Shown here in pieces: positions 1-5,488 of a stretch of DNA of 44,984 nucleotides. The number at the start of each line of letters is the position of its first letter. Position 1 is the stretch's first letter. The notes beneath the pieces are model-generated. The model saw only the letters and a list, made by a program, of their open reading frames with translations, ran no database searches and was not told the DNA's origin. Source of the DNA: a virus. The stretch lies in IMG/VR virus record IMGVR_UViG_3300017963_000100, positions 1-44,984 of that record, one strand, 5' to 3'. A program made the position numbers and the translations under genes.

Positions 1-100
1 AACCGCCCACGCAAGCGATCACGAACCCGGCGGCGGGGACGCTATGACCGTAGACGCGGCCGCCGGTACTGGTAGTCTAAGGACGTTGGGAACGGGCGCC
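1..100. repeat. 100-bp direct repeat, left copy (assembly overlap of a circular genome)
   Basis: Bases 1-100 are identical to 44885-44984. The repeat lies inside the tail-fibre reading frame and keeps that frame across the join, so it is best read as assembly overlap of a circular or circularly permuted genome of 44,884 bp and not as a biological terminal repeat. Confidence 0.95.
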
Positions 101-979
101 GCGCAGGCTTGCGCCGGGAACGATGCAAGGTTAAACGACAAGCGCGATCCAACCGCCCACGATCTAGCAGGGGCCGATCACAATTCGGCAACTTTGGCGA
201 ATCTAAACGCGAAAATATCCGACGATAATATTACAGGTAAAAATATTTACGACGCGAATACGATGCTAAAAGCCGATTCGGATAACACGCCGTCGGCGTT
301 GACTGTAAACGCTAGTACCTTTGTAGGACGAAAAGCGGCCGGCCCGATCGCGGCTATGTCCCCGGGCGAAGCGCGAACGGTTCTTGCGTTGCCTTCGTCC
401 TTTAGTGGTGAAAAGAACGAATTTTTACAAATCAACGAAGCCGAAACGGCGATCATTGTTGCAGGCCGGGGCCATTGGGGAACCAAAACAAAAGCCCAAA
501 TGGAAGCGATCACGGGTATGCGCGACGGCGATACGTGCGTATGTTCAACATTTGATAATAAAATGTTTTGGTACAATTCAAATTACGGCCTTTGGCTTGT
601 ACCCGGCGAAACGTTGGCGTTTGAAAATCGAACCGGCGGAACGCGATCCGAAGGCGATACCGTGGTAGTTCATACAGGTAACGATCAAGCCTGCGACGGT
701 TCAACCGTTTTAGACGACTTGAACATAATAGGCCCGGTCGTTCAAGGCGGGATCGCCGGCGCAGGTAATTACATTTCGGTTGCAGTCCAGGGCGTACCCT
801 GGAAAGTCAATATTAATACAGCTTGCGCCCGGGGCGACGGTCTTTTTCAATCGACGACGCAATTTGTAGGGTATACGTCAACGTTTGCAAGTCCCGGCGG
901 GTTCGGCCAAACGGTCGCAACAAAAGGCGCGGGGACTGCTTTAATAGATAGTTGGGTAAAATCAAAGGAGATATACTAA
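1..979 (+). CDS. Tail fibre, C-terminal part (gene begins at 42858)
   Basis: This is the C-terminal third of the large tail fibre whose N-terminus lies at the other end of the window. The last 100 bases repeat bases 1-100, and the reading frame entering from 42858 is the frame used here (first whole codon at base 2). The ATG at 44 is internal and is not a start. Joined over the circle, the gene is 3006 nt, 1001 residues. This part holds a second DARLNDKRDPTAH-type linker repeat, a coiled, Asn/Thr-rich shaft, and a C-terminal tip of about 190 residues containing Trp/Tyr-rich stretches (GHWGTKTKAQMEAI, MFWYNSNYGLW) typical of small binding or trimerisation domains. It ends TAA 977-979, one base before the next start at 981. 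The receptor-binding role is inferred from position and architecture. Confidence 0.85.
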   Translation, partial: TAHASDHEPGGGDAMTVDAAAGTGSLRTLGTGAAQACAGNDARLNDKRDPTAHDLAGADHNSATLANLNAKISDDNITGKNIYDANTMLKADSDNTPSALTVNASTFVGRKAAGPIAAMSPGEARTVLALPSSFSGEKNEFLQINEAETAIIVAGRGHWGTKTKAQMEAITGMRDGDTCVCSTFDNKMFWYNSNYGLWLVPGETLAFENRTGGTRSEGDTVVVHTGNDQACDGSTVLDDLNIIGPVVQGGIAGAGNYISVAVQGVPWKVNINTACARGDGLFQSTTQFVGYTSTFASPGGFGQTVATKGAGTALIDSWVKSKEIY

Positions 980-980
980 A

Positions 981-1238
981 ATGAATCAACAACAAATTAT
1001 CGACTATTTAGAAACGTTAACCGACGACGAAATAATACCCGACGGATCCCACGACGCGCCCGACCTAACCGAAAGCGACTTAAAGAAAATCGCAGGCCAT
1101 TACAAAGGCGGGATAACCGATCCTTTGTGGTTACAAATTCAAGTACCGGGGGCGGGGGGTATGCCCTATTCGCGCTTCCAAATGTTGCAGGCGATCAAAC
1201 TTTGCGAACGGGACGTATACAGGCGTCAAAATCCATAA
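981..1238 (+). CDS. Small protein downstream of tail fibre
   Basis: An 85-residue acidic protein (N-terminal half rich in Asp/Glu, then GGITDPLWLQIQVPGAGG, ending in a basic helix). The start at 981 follows the fibre stop by one base, and its ribosome site AAAGGAGATATAC lies inside the fibre's last codons, so the two are translationally coupled. No family is recognised. A small gene directly after a fibre is often a fibre-assembly chaperone or an attached tip protein, but nothing in the sequence proves that here. Confidence 0.75.
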   Translation: MNQQQIIDYLETLTDDEIIPDGSHDAPDLTESDLKKIAGHYKGGITDPLWLQIQVPGAGGMPYSRFQMLQAIKLCERDVYRRQNP

Positions 1239-1272
1239 ACAAACCCGGGGGCGTTGAAAAGGAGATCGGGAA

Positions 1273-1701
1273 ATGCCAAAAAAGGACGAATCGACTATAA
1301 CGTTAAAACCTAAAACGCTTTTGATCGTACTCGGGCTTTTGATCGGCGGGGGCGGCGTTACCGGGGGCGGCCTGGCCGCTTTTGATTTCACAACAAACGA
1401 CGAAGTAAAAGCGGCGGTTGATAAAAAGGCGGAGCAAATAACAAGCGTTGAAAACGCCCGACACGTTGTTATAGATGACACTTTCAAAAAGCAGGGTAAA
1501 GCGATCGACGAATTGAAAACCGGGGTTAAGGGTATACAAGACACGCAGATCCGCGAAATTGCGCGAACCGAGGCGCGCAGACTTACAAAGCATATAAACG
1601 ATCGGGATACTCGAGAAAACCAGTATGATCGATTGTTTCTAAAAAATATTCGAAGACTCGAGGCGGGGAAAGATCCTTGTACGTCGTTGTCGTGTAATTA
1701 G
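1273..1701 (+). CDS. Membrane-anchored coiled-coil protein, spanin- or holin-like candidate
   Basis: A 142-residue protein with a charged N-terminus, one hydrophobic Gly-rich segment (about residues 15-37) and then a long charged helical stretch (about 45-130) suited to a coiled coil, ending in two cysteines. N-in, C-out topology with a periplasmic coiled coil is the layout of inner-membrane spanins, and the gene sits at the end of the late operon; a role in lysis is inference. The ribosome site AAAAGGAGATC precedes ATG 1273. Its TAG stop (1699-1701) overlaps the TAA of the oppositely oriented MuF reading frame (1698-1700), so the two operons meet tail to tail with no spacer. Confidence 0.65.
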   Translation: MPKKDESTITLKPKTLLIVLGLLIGGGGVTGGGLAAFDFTTNDEVKAAVDKKAEQITSVENARHVVIDDTFKKQGKAIDELKTGVKGIQDTQIREIARTEARRLTKHINDRDTRENQYDRLFLKNIRRLEAGKDPCTSLSCN

Positions 1702-1874
1702 CTTTCGTAATCGTTTAAACGTTCTTTCATACCTTTTGTTGACTTCATCCATTGATCAGATTGTCCCGGGTTGTTTTGGAATCCTTCGGGTACCTCTTGA
1801 CTTGTCGGGATCTTAGTTTCTTTTATTTTGTTCAGTTCTACGTATGATTCGGTTAACTCCGAAACGGTGGATCT
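1698..1874 (-). other. In-frame continuation of the MuF reading frame beyond a TGA
   Basis: After the TGA at 1877-1875 the same frame stays open for 58 codons to a TAA at 1700-1698. The first residues read R-S-T-V, which is what usually follows the cysteine in the MuF C-terminal motif (HFxCRSTV). The extension then has ordinary, low-Arg composition (VELNKIKETK, PEGFQNNPGQSDQW) and ends exactly against the convergent gene at 1701. This strongly suggests the ancestral gene ended at 1698. Whether the TGA is read through, recoded, a true nonsense mutation or a sequence error cannot be decided here. Confidence 0.7.
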
Positions 1875-1877
1875 TCA
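1875..1877 (-). other. In-frame TGA at the expected MuF cysteine codon
   Basis: On the minus strand the frame reads N-H-F-T-TGA-R-S-T-V. MuF domains commonly end with a Cys at this place. TGA is used as a normal stop elsewhere in this genome (for example 27908-27910, 40019-40021), so a general code change is excluded. Eleven bases after the TGA there is a 5-bp hairpin (TTCGG, loop AGTTAA, CCGAA; 1863-1848). Confidence 0.6.
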
Positions 1878-2660
1878 AGTAAAATGATTTAGAGGGTTGT
1901 ATTTGTCCCAAAATGGATCTGTCTTCTTTCGTGTAGTACCGGCCAGGGGTTCGCATATGTTCTTTGTACGGCGATCGTCGTCAACGGTCATATATCTAAG
2001 CATTGATACGACGGGGGACGCCTGCGCCGCTTTCCAACGCCCTGCACTATGCGCGGTTCCGTAGTTCGTACGGTAAACCGTTTCGATATAATAAGGACTT
2101 TCGCCGGCCAGGCCGATCCGCGCCATTGCTTGATCGCGTCCGATTTTATCTAAAAAGTCGCGGTACCCTAATCCCGTTTCGACGTTTTCGGCCAGTACGG
2201 ATCGAAGACTTTTCATATTATCATAAAAGTCAAGTTTTGCCCGGTCCGATACCATTGGCCCCATTGTCTGTTCTAGGCTTTCGACGTATTCGGCGTCTAC
2301 CCCCGCGTCGTTTAAGATACTTTCGATCGTTTGTTCGTCGATAACTTCGGCAACGTCCCCTTTTACGCTGAAAACTTCAACCGTACCCCCGAGTACGGCG
2401 GCGTTTACCGCGCTTTCTTGTCTTTCAACGTTTTTGTTGACATGGATAAAGCCCATTAAATGCGCGTGTATCATTGAAAGTTCGATCAATGTTTCGGCGT
2501 TGTTTCTGTATTGGGTTCCCGGTTTCGGGTCGGAGTCTTCGACGCGTTTGTAAAGTTCGTCGTATATGTTGTTCGCTATTTCTTCGCCGTAATACTTCGT
2601 AAGGCTCTTGAGATCTCTTTGATCAAGGGCGGCCTGTTTTTCGGGGGTTCGGAGCGCAAA
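1875..2660 (-). CDS. MuF-type head morphogenesis domain (phage Mu gp30/gpF-like), reached by -1 frameshift from the portal
   Basis: The domain begins FALRTPEKQAALDQRDLK, continues through a helical region (YYGEEIANNIYDELYKRVE) and ends with the MuF signature: YIETVYRTNYGTAHSAGRW, a DDRRTKNICEPL core, and DPFWDKYNPLNHF. MuF proteins act inside the head near the portal during assembly. No ATG or GTG occurs in this frame between the portal overlap and 2489, where only a TTG is found, and starting there would cut the conserved helices. The frame is continuous with the portal if the ribosome slips -1 in the T9 run at 2666-2658, giving about 680 residues to this TGA or about 740 to the stop at 1698. 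Alternatives are a one-base homopolymer error or a separate TTG start at 2489. Confidence 0.7.
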   Translation of the reverse strand, partial: FALRTPEKQAALDQRDLKSLTKYYGEEIANNIYDELYKRVEDSDPKPGTQYRNNAETLIELSMIHAHLMGFIHVNKNVERQESAVNAAVLGGTVEVFSVKGDVAEVIDEQTIESILNDAGVDAEYVESLEQTMGPMVSDRAKLDFYDNMKSLRSVLAENVETGLGYRDFLDKIGRDQAMARIGLAGESPYYIETVYRTNYGTAHSAGRWKAAQASPVVSMLRYMTVDDDRRTKNICEPLAGTTRKKTDPFWDKYNPLNHFT

Positions 2661-3919
2661 AAAAAAGCGTTTTCGTCTTTGTTGGAAAATTCGCCGCCGA
2701 TCGTTGTAACCTGCGGTTCGACTAATTGATCGTCGTCGCTTTCGGGCGCTCCGACATTGAACTTTTTATAAAACCATTTACCCGAAACCGGGATCCGCGC
2801 CTGTACTGCTTTGATCGTTTCGTCGTAACTCGGGTCGTATTCGTAAATGTATTTAAAAGTCGGTAATTTTAGAGGATCGATCGGCCCTTGGTTTAGTTCC
2901 AGGGTCCAACGTAAAAGAGTATTTACGGCGGGTTGTTGTTCGACCGTTGTTACCTTTTGCGCCCTGGCTTCAATTAGGTTTTCTTGGCTTGTCGTATCGC
3001 CTCGGTTACTGTACCGCGTGTCGTTCGTCAACGTGGCGACGCCGATCAAGGCTTTCGAGATCATACGGTTGAACATTTCGACTAAATCAATTATGTCCGT
3101 ACCTTTACTTGTTGCGTCGACGGTTTCGAGGCTTTCGATATTAGCCAGGGCGATCCCCGAGCTATTCGCGAGTTTTGTAAGCTCTTTTGCGATTAACGCG
3201 CCTTGTTCGGCGGTTGTATCTGCATTTTGTGAACCTTTGAAGATTGCCACGATCGACGGTATGATCGCTTTTTTGACATACAAAAGACCCGCTTTTATGC
3301 AAATTTTACGGAAAAACCAGGGCCAGTAAGCCTTTAATATAAGACTATTCCCGTTTAGGTTACCTTGTCGGACGTCGTGAGATACTGAAACATATTTGTA
3401 CGGCGCGTCCAGTACCAAACCGCCGGCCCGGTCTACCATCTCGCCTTTTTTGTTGAACCCGTACCGACTAGGATCGAGCGGTTTTAATCTATCGATTACC
3501 CAAACGCCGCCCGTAAGCGCGGGATCCCTCCAAATTACTTCGCAAATCACAAAACCATAGTCTAGGGCGTCGTAAAAGTTCGATACCTGCGCAATTAGGC
3601 GGCCGCCTTCGCGGGTAATATATTCGGTATAGAGTTCGGCCAGGGCGGGATCCTTTTCGTCGGCGGGTTGTACTATGTACGTCGTATTCCCAACAAACGT
3701 TTTAAACGTTTCCATTTCGGCGGACACTTGATCGTCTTCAAGCATTTTTTTAACGGTTTCGGCCAGTTCGTCGACCCCTAGATCGCTTAAAAATTCTTCG
3801 CTTTGAAAGCTAAATAATTCCTCGAGATCTTCGCCTTCAAATTCGGCGATCAAGTCTTTAGTTAGTTCGGCCGGGTTCGGTTTCGGCGCCGTTTGAAAAA
3901 GTCTTTTCCAAAAACTCAT
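2576..3919 (-). CDS. Portal protein, Mu gp29-like (DUF935)
   Basis: 447 residues in the standard frame. It matches the DUF935 portal pattern: an acidic N-terminal helix, FYDALDYGFVICEVIWR, a YVSVSHDVRQGNLNG stretch, LILKAYWPWFFRK, then GSQNADTTAE..LAKELTKL and the helical stem with MISKALIGVATLTNDTRYSNRG. Portals form the dodecameric DNA gate at the head vertex. Residues after about 420 (LRSEPPKNRPPLIKEISR onward) look like out-of-frame translation, because the -1 frame carries the better protein from there on. ATG 3919 follows the HExxH gene stop by one base. It is unusual that the portal lies in the leftward operon with replication genes, about 18 kb from the terminase. Confidence 0.88.
   Translation of the reverse strand: MSFWKRLFQTAPKPNPAELTKDLIAEFEGEDLEELFSFQSEEFLSDLGVDELAETVKKMLEDDQVSAEMETFKTFVGNTTYIVQPADEKDPALAELYTEYITREGGRLIAQVSNFYDALDYGFVICEVIWRDPALTGGVWVIDRLKPLDPSRYGFNKKGEMVDRAGGLVLDAPYKYVSVSHDVRQGNLNGNSLILKAYWPWFFRKICIKAGLLYVKKAIIPSIVAIFKGSQNADTTAEQGALIAKELTKLANSSGIALANIESLETVDATSKGTDIIDLVEMFNRMISKALIGVATLTNDTRYSNRGDTTSQENLIEARAQKVTTVEQQPAVNTLLRWTLELNQGPIDPLKLPTFKYIYEYDPSYDETIKAVQARIPVSGKWFYKKFNVGAPESDDDQLVEPQVTTIGGEFSNKDENAFFLRSEPPKNRPPLIKEISRALRSITAKK
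2658..2666 (-). other. Candidate -1 frameshift site (T9) joining portal to MuF
   Basis: On the minus strand the portal frame reads GCT TTT TTT TTG, which contains the slippery heptamers T TTT TTT and T TTT TTG. A -1 slip moves the ribosome into the open frame encoding the MuF domain. A missing T in the homopolymer would give the same picture. Confidence 0.5.
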
Positions 3920-3920
3920 A

Positions 3921-4517
3921 TTAGATCCCCTTACCTATGCGCAATTTTGGCGCGTTTTTTTCTAGCCAGGCGATCGAATCTTTACCCGCTCGGGTTGTAA
4001 CGCCGCCCCGGCGTATCGTTTCGGAACAAGATCGCAAATATTTACCCACGATCTTGATCTCTTTTTTCGTACAACCGTATTGTTTAAGCGTTTTCGCCCG
4101 TTCGGTTGCGCCTGGTAAAACACCATAGCGCCAAAAAATAAGCTCGAAACTAGTATGATACGCTTTACATTCGTAATTCGCCCGTTTGGTACTACTTCTT
4201 AGATAATTCCAAAGGAACTTCCAACCGCCGTCTTTATATTGTTTTACGTGGGTTGATTCGTGGGCGGCGATCACTACTTGATCCCAAAGCCCGAAACGCG
4301 GCGAAGGCGTACCGACACGAAAAGGAACATAGATCGTACGCTTGATCGTTGTTACAAACCCTTTCATAAAACGGCGATAACTCATTATTGAAAGCGCCAC
4401 AAGGATCCGCCCTATGATTCGCATTGAACTAGATCCGGTTTTTTGTTTTATTTTGGCGTCGTATTTGTCCGCCGTGTAGTTCCAAAAATTAATAACTGTT
4501 TTGGGGTCAATTGTCAT
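3921..4517 (-). CDS. HExxH zinc-metallopeptidase-like protein
   Basis: 198 residues from ATG 4517 (upstream in-frame codons are Arg-rich antisense of the lipoprotein and were excluded). A hydrophobic segment at about 32-46 could be a membrane or amphipathic helix. The zincin motif HESTH is at 86-90, followed by VKQY and, 26 residues on, YECKAY with Glu116 as candidate third ligand, as in gluzincin-like domains of the HExxHxxQ...E type. The substrate is unknown. The start overlaps the lipoprotein stop (ATGA-type, 4517-4514) and the end abuts the portal gene, so it is co-translated with both. It could be a virion-associated or host-directed protease, or a catalytically silent remnant. Confidence 0.65.
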   Translation of the reverse strand: MTIDPKTVINFWNYTADKYDAKIKQKTGSSSMRIIGRILVALSIMSYRRFMKGFVTTIKRTIYVPFRVGTPSPRFGLWDQVVIAAHESTHVKQYKDGGWKFLWNYLRSSTKRANYECKAYHTSFELIFWRYGVLPGATERAKTLKQYGCTKKEIKIVGKYLRSCSETIRRGGVTTRAGKDSIAWLEKNAPKLRIGKGI

Positions 4518-4807
4518 TCGATTACCTCGCAATCGTCCGCAGGTAAACAAGCATGTACGCCGGCGTCGGGGACAAAGCAACAAGTCCAGGGCAAACCGTC
4601 CGCGCTTTCGGTTTCGTCGCAGTCGGCGATCTCTAACCATAACCCGTCGGCGTCGCAGATTTCGGCGGCGTTGTCGCTACATTGTGTTGTTTCGGCCGTA
4701 CACTCGGGATCCGGTTCGCAACCCAAAACGGCCGCGATCAGACTTCCAAAACATACGATCCCTAGTATCGCGACGGCGTACGCCCTTACTTTGTAACGGT
4801 ATTTCAT
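4514..4807 (-). CDS. Cys-rich secreted lipoprotein
   Basis: 97 residues from ATG 4807, chosen for the TAGGAG ribosome site eight bases upstream. A basic n-region (KYRYKVR), a hydrophobic core (9-29) and a lipobox VLGC put the lipidated Cys at 30. The mature part has nine cysteines spaced as in small disulfide modules (PECTAETTQCSDNAAEICDA, then ADCDETE, TCC, HACLPADDC), a pattern common in secreted proteins of Myxococcota and relatives. It would sit in the periplasm or outer membrane. It is short for an outer spanin and lacks the Pro-rich look, but an o-spanin or superinfection-exclusion lipoprotein are both possible. It is flanked by a membrane transglycosylase and an HExxH protein in one operon. 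Confidence 0.65.
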   Translation of the reverse strand: MKYRYKVRAYAVAILGIVCFGSLIAAVLGCEPDPECTAETTQCSDNAAEICDADGLWLEIADCDETESADGLPWTCCFVPDAGVHACLPADDCEVIE

Positions 4808-5432
4808 TTTTTGCGCTCCTATCATGTAGACGATACCACAAATTGAACCGACGTTGTACGGCGTTTCGCGTTCGGGCGTTTGTTGGCTTGCATTTTCCGC
4901 AGGCGTACGCGGTTAAACCTTTTTCCAGTGTCTTACACCATTTGACATTTTCGCGAAGCCAACAACCGCCGCACATTATTTGCTCGTACTCGGTTTTATT
5001 GCGTCCGCAGTATTGACGACAACGCCGGCGGCCCTGCTTGCCAACTTGTAAGATCCCGATTTCGCCCCTTTTCCCGCGTACGTTTGTACGGTATTCGGAT
5101 TCGTAACGCCCCATTGATACCAATAAAAGAGCGGGGATCTTGAACTCTTGTTGCGCGGCGCTAAAACTCATTGATAACGCCTCATAATCGGGATCGGTTC
5201 GGGTTAACTTGCCTTCAATTATGTGAGTAAGGGCGGCGCGGATCTCGGTTTCTGTATATGTCGTCGGTTCGCTTGGTTTTGAACCTGATAAGAGGATCGC
5301 CACGCCGACAACGAACAAGGCGCAGGCCGTCCCCTTTACCATGTTTTTTAAAAGTTTAGAATCTTCTATAAAAAAAGCGGCTATTGTCTCCAAAAGTAAT
5401 AGAGCAACAAGCGCGTAAAGTACGTATAACAT
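4677..5432 (-). CDS. Membrane-anchored lytic transglycosylase (SLT-like)
   Basis: 251 residues from ATG 5432, which has AGGAG nine bases upstream (a TTG at 5456 is the alternative). Two transmembrane segments (about 2-22 and 31-49) are followed by an SLT-type fold: PALLLVSMGRYESEYR, with Glu111 as probable catalytic acid, and GEIGILQVG (123-131) as second motif. Extra cysteines (CRQYC, CGGC, YACGKC) suggest disulfides. It cuts peptidoglycan, either for DNA entry or lysis. Oddly, the frame runs 131 bases into the lipoprotein gene, and those last ~45 residues are Arg-rich shadow-like sequence; the natural end is probably near RRFNLWYRL. Confidence 0.65.
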   Translation of the reverse strand: MLYVLYALVALLLLETIAAFFIEDSKLLKNMVKGTACALFVVGVAILLSGSKPSEPTTYTETEIRAALTHIIEGKLTRTDPDYEALSMSFSAAQQEFKIPALLLVSMGRYESEYRTNVRGKRGEIGILQVGKQGRRRCRQYCGRNKTEYEQIMCGGCWLRENVKWCKTLEKGLTAYACGKCKPTNARTRNAVQRRFNLWYRLHDRSAKNEIPLQSKGVRRRDTRDRMFWKSDRGRFGLRTGSRVYGRNNTM

Positions 5433-5455
5433 TGTTTCTAACTCCTGTTTTTTCA

Positions 5456-5484
5456 ATTGTGCGGTAAAAACGTCGATTTTTCAA
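5456..5484 (-). promoter_or_regulatory. Possible sigma70-like promoter before the transglycosylase
   Basis: On the minus strand TTGAAA (5484-5479) is followed after 17 bases by CACAAT (5461-5456), in the only gap between the polymerase and transglycosylase genes. The -10 is weak (4 of 6), so this is a candidate only. It would let the transglycosylase-lipoprotein-HExxH-portal block be expressed apart from the upstream replication genes. Confidence 0.3.
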
Positions 5485-5488
5485 GTAT

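Noticed and set aside
1875-1877. Reassigned genetic code with TGA as sense codon
   Set aside because: TGA serves as a clean stop at many gene ends (27908-27910, 31493-31495, 40019-40021, 20709-20711), with ATGA overlaps to the next genes.
1698-2660. MuF-linked polymorphic toxin
   Set aside because: The extension after the MuF motif is only about 58 residues and shows no toxin-like domain; it resembles an ordinary C-terminal tail.
4501-5016. 171-codon plus-strand frame across the lipoprotein and transglycosylase region
   Set aside because: Extreme Arg content and antisense to three genes with clear motifs.
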